60,304 bases of DNA from Chloroflexota bacterium (GCA_016875715.1 VGOZ01000007.1:1-60304), one strand, 5' to 3'. Shown: positions 25,061 through 33,932, counted from the stretch's first letter. Numbers and translations: made by a program. Notes: generated by a model from the sequence alone, not told the origin.

Positions 25061-26029
25061 ATGGGTGAGTATCTCGTTCTGCTGACCGGCGGGGCTCCGG
25101 CGGCACCGCCCTCATCGTCCGGAGGCATGCACCTGGACGAGAATCTTCTCCAGGCTGGATTTCTCGTCCTTATCCTCATTGGTGTCGCGCTGGCGGCGGC
25201 GCTCTATGTCGCGAACGTGCTCGACGTGCCCTGGCGGCGGGCGATGTCGAACACCGATCGGCAGGCGATCGTTAACGGACTGATGATCACGTTCATCGCC
25301 GTGATCGTCGGGATCTACACCCTTGTCGAACCGGCGCGACTCGCGAGCGCGACGAATCGCCAGATGGACTACTCGATCAACCGCGGGATGAACCTGTACG
25401 GCCAGTACTGCATTGGATGCCATGGTCTTCAGGGGCAGGGCGGACCGGTCCCCGCGGACATTGCAGAGGCCGCGTTCGCGCCGCCCCTGGCAGGCCGCGC
25501 CGATCTTCGTCCTGAATCCCAGGCAGAGAGGGCGCAGAAGGCCGACTTCCTCCGTAAGGTGATCGAGCGCGGGCGTCCCAACACTGCAATGCCTGGCTGG
25601 TCGATTGCTGAGGGGGGAGCTCTCAACAGTCAGGACATCGAGAATCTGGTCGATTTCGTGCAGCGAGGCGATTTCGCCTCCGTCACATCCGTGATGAGTG
25701 CCGACGCAATCGCGAAGGCGGAGGCCACCGCGGTCGCCGGTGGAGCTGCGAACTCCTCGGGTGGTCCGGGCCGAGCGCTCTTCCTTTCCAAGGGATGCGC
25801 GGCGTGCCACGCGATAAAGGGTGTCTCGTCGGGCACGGTGGGTCCCGCGCTCACGACCTTTGGTTCGAGCCCCCAGATCGCTGGTGTGCTCCAGAACACC
25901 CGCGACAATCTGATCCGCTGGATCCTCAATCCTCCCGCCGTCAAGCCGGGTACGCAGATGCCGAAGCTGGCCACGATCACTCAGCAGGATGCCGAAGTCT
26001 TGGCGGACTACCTTCAGTCGTTGAAGTAG
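25061..26029 (+). CDS. Membrane-anchored di-heme cytochrome c of the bc complex
   Basis: A 322-residue protein with two N-terminal helices (about 25-48 and 68-86) and two class I cytochrome c domains. The CxxCH motifs are CIGCH (about residue 114) and CAACH (about 247). Candidate Met ligands lie in NTAMPGWS and GTQMPKLA. It probably passes electrons from the Rieske protein to a terminal oxidase or soluble carrier. The last large gene of the complex, ending with TAG 10 bp before a small membrane ORF. Confidence 0.9.
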   Translation: MGEYLVLLTGGAPAAPPSSSGGMHLDENLLQAGFLVLILIGVALAAALYVANVLDVPWRRAMSNTDRQAIVNGLMITFIAVIVGIYTLVEPARLASATNRQMDYSINRGMNLYGQYCIGCHGLQGQGGPVPADIAEAAFAPPLAGRADLRPESQAERAQKADFLRKVIERGRPNTAMPGWSIAEGGALNSQDIENLVDFVQRGDFASVTSVMSADAIAKAEATAVAGGAANSSGGPGRALFLSKGCAACHAIKGVSSGTVGPALTTFGSSPQIAGVLQNTRDNLIRWILNPPAVKPGTQMPKLATITQQDAEVLADYLQSLK

Positions 26030-26039
26030 GAGCGAATCG

Positions 26040-26156
26040 ATGGTCTTCGGCGAGATTGGCGAAACACTCGAACTGTTCATGATGATCGGTGCGGTGGTCG
26101 CCTCCATCGCGGTGATCTACTGGATTCAGCGAGTCACGGGCACGGGGAGCGACTGA
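26040..26156 (+). CDS. 38-residue single-helix membrane protein in the bc operon
   Basis: ATG 26040, with AGGAG 7 nt upstream, encodes a 38-residue protein: a short acidic head (MVFGEIGETLELF), one hydrophobic helix (about 14-29, MMIGAVVASIAVIYWI) and a polar tail ending GTGSD. It starts 10 bp after the cytochrome c stop, in the same direction, so it is very likely translated from the bc mRNA. b6f complexes contain several one-helix subunits of this size (PetG/L/M/N), so a structural role is the obvious idea. No sequence similarity to those could be checked. Confidence 0.65.
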   Translation: MVFGEIGETLELFMMIGAVVASIAVIYWIQRVTGTGSD

Positions 26157-26186
26157 CGTCGCGAGCGACGAGGGGATGATGCGCCG

Positions 26187-26939
26187 GTGACCGCCCTCGT
26201 CAGCGCGGTTCTCGTCGGCACGATCGTGCTGATCGGCGTCCTGGTGTCGGGTCTGACCGCGTCACCCCGAATCGCCGACCCGCGGAGCGCAGGGGCGGTC
26301 TCTTCGGTACCAGACCGGAGCACGGTCCTCGAGAGTGGCCCATCCGCCGGCGAGTCCGTTGGCCTGACCGGGGATGGCCGCTGGATCCGCGGAGTCCCCT
26401 CATCCGTCGTGATCATTCACACTGTGACGGGCCGCGTGGATGCCGCCGCGATCGCGGCTGCGGAACTCGCGGTTCCGCCTCGACGCCCGCCTCCCACTCC
26501 TGAGCTGCCGACTCCAATGCCTCCGCCTGGCCGGCCTCTCTCCTTCCACGATCAACCGTTCGGACCATCGGTCCCCGATAGGATTCGACGATGGGAGGAT
26601 CTCATCATGCGACATGCGCGGACCCACGACCTCGACCCCGCGCTGCTGGCCGCGCTCATGCAGACCGAGAGCGGTGGCGATCCACACGCGCTCAGCATTG
26701 CCGGCGCGGTCGGACTCATGCAGGTGCTCCACGGCTCGTTCGATCCAGAGGAGAACGTTGAGAGCGGCGCGCGCATCCTCGCGCGCAACCTCGCGATGTT
26801 TGGCCGAGTCGATCTGGCGCTGGCTGCCTACAACGCGGGGCCCGGTAGCGTGCGCGAGCACGGCGGCATCCCTCCGTTCGAGGAGACGCACCTCCACGTG
26901 TCGCGCACTCTGGCGCATTACGAGGCGTTCCGCGCCTGA
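26187..26939 (+). CDS. Membrane-anchored lytic transglycosylase (SLT fold)
   Basis: A 250-residue cell-wall hydrolase. An N-terminal anchor helix (about 5-27), a Pro-rich linker (about 95-115), then a Slt-type goose-lysozyme domain with catalytic Glu in LLAALMQTESGGDPHA, AVGLMQVLHGSF and LALAAYNAGPGSVREHGG. GTG 26187 with GAGGGG upstream. It follows the bc operon by 30 bp and may share its transcript. Convergent with the DapA-like gene. Confidence 0.85.
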   Translation: MTALVSAVLVGTIVLIGVLVSGLTASPRIADPRSAGAVSSVPDRSTVLESGPSAGESVGLTGDGRWIRGVPSSVVIIHTVTGRVDAAAIAAAELAVPPRRPPPTPELPTPMPPPGRPLSFHDQPFGPSVPDRIRRWEDLIMRHARTHDLDPALLAALMQTESGGDPHALSIAGAVGLMQVLHGSFDPEENVESGARILARNLAMFGRVDLALAAYNAGPGSVREHGGIPPFEETHLHVSRTLAHYEAFRA

Positions 26940-26978
26940 TGCCGGGTCGCCGCCCCCGCGAAATTCCGACCGAACCCG

Positions 26979-27911
26979 TCAGGATGCAGGCGCCAGCGAA
27001 CACTGCCGGGCGAACTCGGCGACTCTCGCCTCCTCCTCTGGTGTCAGGTTTCGGAGTGGTGCGGAGACGATGCTCGTGGAGATGATCCCCCGGGCCTTCA
27101 GCGCCGCCTTCATCGTCGCGAAGTTCGCCGCCGTGGCCGAGCCTCCCCGCGCGTGGGACGAGATGCGCGTCGCATCGATGATGCGCTCCGTCGCCGCGTC
27201 CGCCACCGCGAAGTCCTTTCGGCGCGCGGCGTCGTAGCAGGCGACGCACTCGCGGGCGGCGATGTTGGCGATGCCCGGAATGGCGCCGTGGGCTCCAGCG
27301 AGTATCCCGGCGTCGATCAGGTAGCGTGTTCCGAGGAAGCCGCGCAGTCCGATCCCACGGTTGCGCGCGCCGCTCATCACCTGACGGAACCAATCCAGAT
27401 CGTTCTGGCTGTCCTTCAGGCCGACGATCGTGCCCTCCTGCCCCAGCCGGAGGATCGTATCGGGGGAGAACTTGGCCTTGACGTTCTGCGGGATGTTGTA
27501 GGCGAGAAGCGGGAGGTCGACCGCCGCGCGAACCCTTCGGAAGTGATCCAGCAGTTCGTCCTGCTCGTTCGCGTAGTAATACGGCGGCAGGAGCGCGATC
27601 GCGTCGGCACCCGCGGCGGCGGCATCGCGTGCGTGGTCCATCGCCAGGCGCGTCGCCGCGTCGGAGATGTTGACGACCACGGGAACCCGGCCGTTCACGG
27701 CCTCTACTGCAGTGTGGACCGCTTCGGCCCGCTCCCGCCGCGTGAACGACGCGAATTCGCCGGTCGTTCCCAGCACCCAGATGCCGTGGACTCCTGCCTC
27801 GATGAGGTGGTCGATCAGTCGGCGGAGCGACGGGTGATCGATCGTCTCATCGTCCGCCAGCGGCGTGACGATGGGTGGCACGATCCCGTGCAGGCGATTC
27901 AGGTCGAGCAT
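26979..27911 (-). CDS. DapA/NAL-family aldolase (dihydrodipicolinate synthase-like)
   Basis: A 310-residue class I aldolase barrel. It has GTTGEFASFT near residue 49, Tyr138 in LAYNIPQN and the Schiff-base lysine Lys166 in TIVGLKDSQND. Family members include DHDPS, sialic acid lyase and keto-deoxy sugar acid aldolases. The neighbouring ROK kinase hints at sugar-acid metabolism more than lysine synthesis. ATG 27911 has AGGAGG 7 nt upstream. Last gene of the abcF-thiELD-ROK run. Confidence 0.82.
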   Translation of the reverse strand: MLDLNRLHGIVPPIVTPLADDETIDHPSLRRLIDHLIEAGVHGIWVLGTTGEFASFTRRERAEAVHTAVEAVNGRVPVVVNISDAATRLAMDHARDAAAAGADAIALLPPYYYANEQDELLDHFRRVRAAVDLPLLAYNIPQNVKAKFSPDTILRLGQEGTIVGLKDSQNDLDWFRQVMSGARNRGIGLRGFLGTRYLIDAGILAGAHGAIPGIANIAARECVACYDAARRKDFAVADAATERIIDATRISSHARGGSATAANFATMKAALKARGIISTSIVSAPLRNLTPEEEARVAEFARQCSLAPAS

Positions 27912-27949
27912 CGTGGCCTCCTGCGGCGCGCAGGTCGAGGATATCCCGT

Positions 27950-28867
27950 TCAGCCCCTCGCGTCACCAGCAAGCGCTAGCGCGCCAACGATGCCCGGACT
28001 GGGATCGCACCATTTCGGCGCGACGAGGTAGCGCTCGGCCCCGTCGAGGATGGCCTCGCGCCGGATGTACCCACCCAGCGCCTCCACCAGGTACAGGCGG
28101 ACGCGCGGCAGGAGCCACTCCACTCGCGATTCGACGACGCCTCCGCCGAGTGCGATCCGCCGCGGCGACAGGGCGAGCGTGACCGCGGCCACACCGAGCG
28201 CGAGGTAGCGTGCCTCCACATCCAACGCCGGATCGTCGTCTGCCAGGTCCGCGCCCGGGCGCCCGGCTCGCGCAGCGAGGGCGGGTCCGGTCGCGCGAGA
28301 CTCCCAGCAGGTGTCGTGAAACGGGCAGACTCCGCTGCGGAAGGTGTCCGTGCTTCCATCCGGCAGTGTGATTGCCGGAAGCGGCATATGTCCGATTTCC
28401 GGATGCAGCAACCCCCGGACGGGGACACCATCGATGAGAACACCCCCTCCGATACCGGTCCCGACCGTGATGTAGACATAGGGGCTCAGGCCACGCCCCG
28501 ATCCGCTTCGGTACTCACCGATCGCGGCGGCGTTCACATCCAGCTCCCATCGTGCCCGATCGGCGGGTAAGTCGAGGCCGTCGAGCAGCGTCGCCAGCAC
28601 CGGCGCGCCGATCCAACCGGCCTTTGGCGTGTCGAGCACGCAGCCAAACATCGGTTGGGTCGGATCGAGTTCGACCGGACCGAAGTTCGCCACCCCCAGG
28701 CCGTCGATGGCGTGACCCCGGAAGAAGTCGACGACCTGCGCGAGCGTCTCTCGCGGCGAGGTCGTATCGATGCGCGCCGACGCGACGATTGTCGCCGGAT
28801 CGCTTCCGCGCGCCAGAACGCACAGATACTTCGTTCCGCCGCCCTCGACTGCTCCGAGATAGGTCAT
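27950..28867 (-). CDS. ROK-family sugar kinase, fructokinase-like
   Basis: A 305-residue ATP-dependent hexokinase of the ROK family. The phosphate-1 loop is GAVEGGGTKYLCVLA, ATP binding shows ITVGTGIGGGVLIDG, and the zinc module is built from HPEIGHM and CPFHDTCWES. Close spacing of the Zn ligands matches Gram-positive fructokinases. ATG 28867, 33 bp after thiD, upstream of the DapA-like gene. Confidence 0.85.
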   Translation of the reverse strand: MTYLGAVEGGGTKYLCVLARGSDPATIVASARIDTTSPRETLAQVVDFFRGHAIDGLGVANFGPVELDPTQPMFGCVLDTPKAGWIGAPVLATLLDGLDLPADRARWELDVNAAAIGEYRSGSGRGLSPYVYITVGTGIGGGVLIDGVPVRGLLHPEIGHMPLPAITLPDGSTDTFRSGVCPFHDTCWESRATGPALAARAGRPGADLADDDPALDVEARYLALGVAAVTLALSPRRIALGGGVVESRVEWLLPRVRLYLVEALGGYIRREAILDGAERYLVAPKWCDPSPGIVGALALAGDARG

Positions 28868-28900
28868 GGCGTCCTGGTCGTCACTCCCCCGCGCGAGGCC

Positions 28901-29701
28901 TCAACGATACCAGCGGTGATAGTGATGCAGTGGCCCGTGGCCGTGCCCGAGTCCCCAGGCGGCGACGATTGCCTCGTGGAGATAGGTCTTCGCGAATGCG
29001 ACCGCATCGGGCACGTCGTCCCCGTGGGCGAGGCGAGCGGCAATGGCCGCCGCGAAGGTGCATCCGGTGCCGTGGGTGCTGGTGGTGGGGATACGACGGT
29101 CGCGAAACTCCCAGAACCGATCGCCATCGTGGAGCAGGTCGACTACCTCATCGCCGCCGCGGTGCCCCCCCTTCATCACCACCCAGCGGGCACCCAGGCG
29201 CACAATCTCGCCGGCGGCGGCGTGGACCGCATCATCTGAGTCGATCGGGTGGCCGACGATCACTTCGGCCTCGGGGTGGTTCGGCGTCACAACCAGGGCC
29301 CGCGGGATCAATCTCCCCCGCAGTGCGCTCACGGCATCCTCGGCCAGCAGGCGAGCGCCGCTCTTCGCCACCATCACCGGATCGACGACGAGGCGGGAGA
29401 ACGCGTGCCGATCGGCCAATCCCGCGACCAGGTCGATAGTCGGCGCGGTTCCCAGCATTCCGGTCTTTACTGCATCGACGCCGATGTCCTCGACAACGGC
29501 GTCCACCTGCGCGGCGATCAGTTCGCTTGAGAGAATTTCCGCCGCGATGACCGCGCGCGTGTTCTGCGCCGTGATCGCGGTGATCGCGGTCATGCCGAAG
29601 ACTCCGAGGGCACCGAAGGTCTTCATGTCGGCTTGAACTCCGGCGCCGCCCCCCGAATCGGAGCCGGCGATCGTCAGCGCCCGTGGGCGCACCGCGTTCA
29701 T
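28901..29701 (-). CDS. thiD: Hydroxymethylpyrimidine / phosphomethylpyrimidine kinase
   Basis: Phosphorylates HMP and HMP-P for thiamine synthesis or salvage. It has ALTIAGSDSGGGAGVQADMK, ITAITAQNT, the anion hole region VDPVMVAKSG, and GTGCTFAAAIAARLA near the end (ATP/catalytic Cys loop). Length 266. ATG 29701 overlaps the thiL stop (ATGA), so ThiL and ThiD are coupled. Confidence 0.93.
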   Translation of the reverse strand: MNAVRPRALTIAGSDSGGGAGVQADMKTFGALGVFGMTAITAITAQNTRAVIAAEILSSELIAAQVDAVVEDIGVDAVKTGMLGTAPTIDLVAGLADRHAFSRLVVDPVMVAKSGARLLAEDAVSALRGRLIPRALVVTPNHPEAEVIVGHPIDSDDAVHAAAGEIVRLGARWVVMKGGHRGGDEVVDLLHDGDRFWEFRDRRIPTTSTHGTGCTFAAAIAARLAHGDDVPDAVAFAKTYLHEAIVAAWGLGHGHGPLHHYHRWYR

Positions 29702-30669
29702 GATGCACTCCTTCGAAAGTGATCGTGCCCCCGAGGTGCGAGCGTGCGGAGGGTGGCGCCCTCGCGCAGCCGCAGTCCGGGCTCGGCGTGGAGATACCCG
29801 ATCGGATGTACGGGCAGACCGAGCGCCGCACCGACGGCGATGATCTCGTCGACCCGACCTGGATGTGCCGAGACGAGGAGTTCGTACGCCTCACCGCCAG
29901 TAAGGACGTACTCCAGCGCCGACGAACCGAGACACGACGCGATCCGCCTCGTCTCGTCATCGATCGGCAGTGCCGATTCCTCCAGCGTCGCGCCGACTTC
30001 GCTCGCTGCCAGGACGTGTCCGAGATCCGCGGTCAATCCATCGCTGATGTCGATCGCACAGCGCGCCAGGCCGCGTTCGAGAAGAGCCCGTCCAAAGTTG
30101 ACCCGCGGTTCAGGGAAGAGATGTGCCTGTCGCGCCGACGAATCGATCTTGGCCGAGGCATCCTCCTTCAGGACGAGGTCCAGATACGCCGCGCTCCGTC
30201 CCGGATAGCCGGTGACCAGGACGGTCTCGCCCGCTGTACCTGCCGAGCGGCGCAGAGAATGCGCCGCCGGCACGTCGCCGACCGCGGTGACGTCGATCAC
30301 GATCGCCGATCCGCGCGCGATGTTCCCGCCCACGATCGCGGCATCGAAGCGCGCCGCCAGCGCCCGGATCGCACTGAACGCGGCATCGATCCAGTCGAGC
30401 GGCACGTCCGCGGGCAGGGTCAGGGCCACCAGGGCCCAGCGCGGCCGGGCGCCCATCGCCGCCAGATCGCTCAGGTTCGTCGCCAGCGCGCGATGTCCCA
30501 CGGCCTCGGGAGGAGTGATGTCGCGGAGAAAATGGCTTCCCTCCACCTGGCCATCGACAGTGAGGACAACCTCGCGGCCCGGCTCGAGGGAGACAATCGC
30601 CGCGTCATCGCCGATCCCCGCGCGGACGTCGTGATGCGCACCGAGACCTGCGGTGAGCCGTGCGATCAG
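29698..30669 (-). CDS. thiL: Thiamine-monophosphate kinase, start uncertain
   Basis: Makes thiamine diphosphate from thiamine monophosphate and ATP. It has HHDVRAGIGDDAAIV near the N-terminus (metal/ATP site), DGQVEGSHFL, the NLSDLAAMGARP segment, IVGGNIARG and ISDGLTADLGHVL. GTG 30546, the first standard start, would delete the GIGDD site, so translation must begin upstream. The frame back into thiE contains no ATG, GTG or TTG. CTG 30669, with GGTGAG 6 nt before it, is the best candidate, although conserved residues GEF lie just before it. Follows thiE directly. Confidence 0.85.
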   Translation of the reverse strand: MIARLTAGLGAHHDVRAGIGDDAAIVSLEPGREVVLTVDGQVEGSHFLRDITPPEAVGHRALATNLSDLAAMGARPRWALVALTLPADVPLDWIDAAFSAIRALAARFDAAIVGGNIARGSAIVIDVTAVGDVPAAHSLRRSAGTAGETVLVTGYPGRSAAYLDLVLKEDASAKIDSSARQAHLFPEPRVNFGRALLERGLARCAIDISDGLTADLGHVLAASEVGATLEESALPIDDETRRIASCLGSSALEYVLTGGEAYELLVSAHPGRVDEIIAVGAALGLPVHPIGYLHAEPGLRLREGATLRTLAPRGHDHFRRSAS

Positions 30670-30689
30670 GGGGAACTCACCGAGACCAC

Positions 30690-31331
30690 CTACGAGATCC
30701 GTCGTGCTGCCTCCACCGCCTCGCGGAGCGCGCGCGCGGCGGCTCTCGGATCCTGAGCCCCCACGATCGCGGAGATCACTGCCACGCCGTCGGCGCCTGC
30801 CGCGATGGCTGCGGGTATCAGATCTTGCGTGATCCCGCCAATCGCGACGATCGGCCGATCTGTCAGCACACGCACGATCCTGATGCCCATCGCACCGATC
30901 GCCGCGCCGGCGTCGGACTTCGATGCGGTGGTGGCGAAGGGACCGACTCCAAGGTAATCGGCTCCTGCGCCACCACCCGCGGCGAACTCGGCGGCGTTCC
31001 CAGCCGAGATGCCGACGAGGCGCCCCAGAGGCAGGATCGCGCGGGCCGTGTCCGTAGAGAGATCGTCCTGACCCAGATGTACGCCGTCGGCGTCAATCGC
31101 CAGCGCCAGATCGATCCGGTCGTTACAGATTAGTGGGACGCCCATCGTCCGTGTCAGAATCCTGAGTTCGCGCCCAATTGCGTACTGCTCGCGTGCGCTG
31201 AGGTGCTTGTCGCGTAGTTGAATGGCGGTTGCGCCGCCATCGATCGCGGCTCGAGCGATCTCCACCGACGACCGACCCCGCGAGAGCCGCTCATCGGTGA
31301 TCAGGTACAGGGTCGGGTCGAACGGGCGCAT
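30690..31331 (-). CDS. thiE: Thiamine-phosphate synthase
   Basis: Couples HMP-PP with the thiazole phosphate. A 213-residue TIM barrel with LYLITDERLSRG, AIQLRDKHLSARE, ICNDRIDLALAIDADGVHLG and GPFATTASKSDAG, plus IVAIGGITQD. ATG 31331, 7 bp after the ABC-F gene. With thiL and thiD this gives the salvage and assembly half of thiamine synthesis; thiC and thiG are not in the window. Confidence 0.92.
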   Translation of the reverse strand: MRPFDPTLYLITDERLSRGRSSVEIARAAIDGGATAIQLRDKHLSAREQYAIGRELRILTRTMGVPLICNDRIDLALAIDADGVHLGQDDLSTDTARAILPLGRLVGISAGNAAEFAAGGGAGADYLGVGPFATTASKSDAGAAIGAMGIRIVRVLTDRPIVAIGGITQDLIPAAIAAGADGVAVISAIVGAQDPRAAARALREAVEAARRIS

Positions 31332-31338
31332 CGCACGA

Positions 31339-33255
31339 TTATGCGCGGTCGGCAATGGCATCCCAATCGCGCTTCGCGCCGTCGATCGCGCCCTGCACTG
31401 CCGCCAGCCGCTCAACGACCAACCGCGCCCCGCCGACATCCTTCCAGAGATCCGGATCGAGCAGGCGCTGCTCCAGTTCCTCCCGTTCTGCCTGCAAACT
31501 CTCCAGTCGTGTCTCTATGCGGCGAAGTCGCGCGTGGTCAGCGCGATCCTTCCCCGCCTTCACTGGAGCCGCAGAATCGACCGGCGGGGCGGGCATCGCG
31601 GTGAGAGCATCGGATGCGACCCGCGGTGCGCCGCGCTCTGGCGCGGGCACCACTGGTATCCCGCGGGCGGCGCGATCGCGATACCGCGCGTATGTCCCGG
31701 GAAAGGAGCGCACCGCGCCATCTCCGACGGCGAGGATCCGCGTCGCGACCCGTTCGAGCAAGTACCGGTCGTGGGAGGCGATCAAGACCGTCCCTTCAAA
31801 CGCGAGGATCGCTTCTTCGAGGATCTCGCGCGAGGGAATGTCCAGGTGGTTGGTGGGTTCATCGAGGAGAATAACGTTGGCGGACTGAAACCCCAGGCGC
31901 GCGAGTGCCAGGCGGCTGCGCTCGCCGCCGGAGAGGCGGCCCGCGGACTGGAGCGCCGCGTCGCCACTCAGGCCCACCGCGCCGAGAGCCCCGCGCGCTT
32001 CGGTCTCGCTCACACGGTCGGCCCGGGTCCCGAGCAGAATCGAATAGGCCGAGGTCTCACCCGCAAAGGCGTCGGAGGCGAGTTGTTCGTAGTGCGCGAG
32101 ATCGATCGCGTGGCCGTGCGTGATAGTGCCACGGTCAGGTCGCTCCGACCCGGCGATGAGGCGCAACATCGTCGACTTCCCCGCTCCGTTCGGACCGACG
32201 ATCCCGACTCTCTCTCCGCGCGCTATCTCCAAGGAGACGTTCCGCAGCACGCTCCGCCCGTCGAACCCCTTGTCGACACGATCGAGTACCAGGACCTGCT
32301 GGCCGCTGAGACGCGAGAGCGGGAACGCGAGTGAGATCGATCGCTCCGCGAGCGGCGTGGCGATGCGCTCGATGCGATCGAGCCGCTTCTGCTGGCTGTG
32401 GGCGAGCGAAGCCCGGCTTGGCTTCGCGCGAAAGCGATCGATCGATGCCTGTTGACGCGCGATGTCTCGCGCCTGGCGCTGGGCACTCAACCGCTGGCGA
32501 TCGTCTCTCGCGCGCCGTTCGACGACGTACTGCGAGTACCGCATCGGGAAGTCCGTGACCTCACCCTGTCGTAGTTCCAGCGTGCGGGTCGTCACGCGGT
32601 CGAGGAAGAAGCGATCGTGCGAGACGACGAGGACTCCTGCGGGCCACGCGCGCAGATACTCCTCGAGCCATTCGGTTGCGGCATCGTCGAGGTGATTCGT
32701 CGGCTCGTCCAGCAGCAGGTAATCCGCGCCGCGCAGGAGGAGTTGCGCCAGGGCGACACGAGCGCGCCAGCCACCGCTGAGCGTCGAGATCGGCTGGTGC
32801 ATCGCCTCCGACGTGAAGCCGAGCCCGGCCAGGGTCTCGGCAATACGCGCCTCGATGGTGTAACCGTCGAGTCGCTCCATCTCGCTGTGCAGCGCGCCCT
32901 GATGGCGCAGCAGCGCCTCACGGTCCCCCGAGTCCTCGCGCGCCAGATGGGCCGCGACCTGCTCGAGTTCCCGTTCGATCTCCATGACGCGCTGGAAGGC
33001 GGCGCCAGCCTGTTCCCACGCGGTCGCGCTGATATCGATCGTGAGGCTCTGCTCGAGGTAACCGATCGTGCCATCTCGGCGGACAGCGCCAGTCGTCGGA
33101 TCGAGGAGGTCGCCCGCCACACGCAAGAGCGTGCTTTTCCCGGCGCCGTTTGCGCCGATCAGAGCCACCCGCTCACCTCGGCGCACGCCGAAAGAGACAC
33201 GGTCGAGGATGATGGAGTCTCCGAAGAGCACGGTGACCTGATCGAGCGTCAGCAT
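31339..33255 (-). CDS. ABC-F family ATPase (ribosome-associated type)
   Basis: A 638-residue soluble protein with two ABC cassettes and no membrane segments. Cassette 1: GANGAGKSTLLR, LSGGWRARVALAQLLL, LLLDEPTNHLDD. Cassette 2: GPNGAGKSTMLR, LSGGERSRLALARL, ILLDEPTNHLDI. The charged linker between them (about 240-300) and a C-terminal coiled coil (ETRLESLQAEREELEQRLLD) are ABC-F traits. Such proteins act on the ribosome in translation rescue or antibiotic protection. ATG 33255, 9 nt after TAGCGT, is predicted leaderless. Heads the thiamine operon. Confidence 0.9.
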   Translation of the reverse strand: MLTLDQVTVLFGDSIILDRVSFGVRRGERVALIGANGAGKSTLLRVAGDLLDPTTGAVRRDGTIGYLEQSLTIDISATAWEQAGAAFQRVMEIERELEQVAAHLAREDSGDREALLRHQGALHSEMERLDGYTIEARIAETLAGLGFTSEAMHQPISTLSGGWRARVALAQLLLRGADYLLLDEPTNHLDDAATEWLEEYLRAWPAGVLVVSHDRFFLDRVTTRTLELRQGEVTDFPMRYSQYVVERRARDDRQRLSAQRQARDIARQQASIDRFRAKPSRASLAHSQQKRLDRIERIATPLAERSISLAFPLSRLSGQQVLVLDRVDKGFDGRSVLRNVSLEIARGERVGIVGPNGAGKSTMLRLIAGSERPDRGTITHGHAIDLAHYEQLASDAFAGETSAYSILLGTRADRVSETEARGALGAVGLSGDAALQSAGRLSGGERSRLALARLGFQSANVILLDEPTNHLDIPSREILEEAILAFEGTVLIASHDRYLLERVATRILAVGDGAVRSFPGTYARYRDRAARGIPVVPAPERGAPRVASDALTAMPAPPVDSAAPVKAGKDRADHARLRRIETRLESLQAEREELEQRLLDPDLWKDVGGARLVVERLAAVQGAIDGAKRDWDAIADRA

Positions 33256-33264
33256 CGCCGCCTC

Positions 33265-33270
33265 ACGCTA
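33265..33270 (-). promoter_or_regulatory. -10 box of the ABC-F/thiamine operon
   Basis: TAGCGT ends 9 nt before ATG 33255. No Shine-Dalgarno, so leaderless expression is predicted. Confidence 0.45.
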
Positions 33271-33325
33271 GCACGCGCCACCGCGCCGAGGCGGAGATGC
33301 GACGGCTGCCCATACTGCGGCCGTC

Positions 33326-33577
33326 GTGCCCCGCCTCGAGCCGTTCCTGCTGGAGGGCGAGTCGCTCGACGTGGAACTGCACGCGGGATCGACCTCGATC
33401 GGTCTGACCCGATCCCGGCTGGTCCTGCATCGCGTCGGCCTCGGCCGGGACGTACGGGATCTCACACTTGCGGATGTCCGATCGGTCCGCGTGGCGGAGA
33501 GCCCCGACTGGCGACTCGTGGGGATTGCGCCTCTCTTCCTTGTCGCGGCGGTACTCCTGCCGGGCCTGGCACGCTAG
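33326..33577 (+). CDS. N-terminal part of a PH-like membrane protein, ended by in-frame TAG
   Basis: 83 residues from GTG 33326: a beta-rich stretch (GSTSIGLTRSRLVLHRVGLG, then LTLADVRSVRVAE) resembling the first strands of a bacterial PH domain, then one hydrophobic helix (GIAPLFLVAAVLL). It ends at TAG 33575-33577. The same frame stays open for another 100 codons, carrying the rest of what looks like one protein. CATACT (33311-33316) ends 9 nt before the GTG, so the mRNA is probably leaderless. Function unknown. Confidence 0.55.
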   Translation: MPRLEPFLLEGESLDVELHAGSTSIGLTRSRLVLHRVGLGRDVRDLTLADVRSVRVAESPDWRLVGIAPLFLVAAVLLPGLAR

Positions 33578-33583
33578 GGACTT

Positions 33584-33880
33584 GTGGCCGTGCCGGTCGC
33601 ACGGCCGCTCCGCTTCACGGATGCCTGCGAGCAGTATCTCGCGGCGACGGCCATCGTCTGCGCGGCGGTCGGCCTGATCCTCCTCGCCGTCGGGTTCGCG
33701 CAGCGTCGCGCCTGGCTATCGTTCGCCGGAACCGGCGCTCTGGGGATCGGTGCCGAACGCCGGGCCTGGCGAGTCCACGTGCGGGGACCCGCCGAAGCTC
33801 GATCGTTCGCGTTGCGGCTGCGTCAGATCGTCGAGGCCTTTGCCCAGGATGTCGCCGAAAGTACTGCCCGACTGGCCTGA
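33584..33880 (+). CDS. C-terminal continuation of the PH-like membrane protein
   Basis: In frame with the preceding ORF, two codons after its TAG. It encodes a helix (LAATAIVCAAVGLILLAVGF), a second weaker hydrophobic run, and a tail with RRAWRVHVRGPAEARSFALR that fits the closing strands and helix of a PH domain. GTG 33584 and 33590 have no Shine-Dalgarno, so independent translation is doubtful. Either two coupled genes or one gene broken by a nonsense mutation. Confidence 0.5.
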   Translation: MAVPVARPLRFTDACEQYLAATAIVCAAVGLILLAVGFAQRRAWLSFAGTGALGIGAERRAWRVHVRGPAEARSFALRLRQIVEAFAQDVAESTARLA

Positions 33881-33932
33881 TTACCCCACGCGAAACGGGG
33901 CGACAACGATCGTGGCCCGGTGGGACCGACCG

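Noticed and set aside
31339..33325. TPP riboswitch controlling the thiamine genes
   Set aside because: ABC-F heads the unit, thiE follows it by 7 bp, and the ABC-F start looks leaderless; there is no room for a thi-box.
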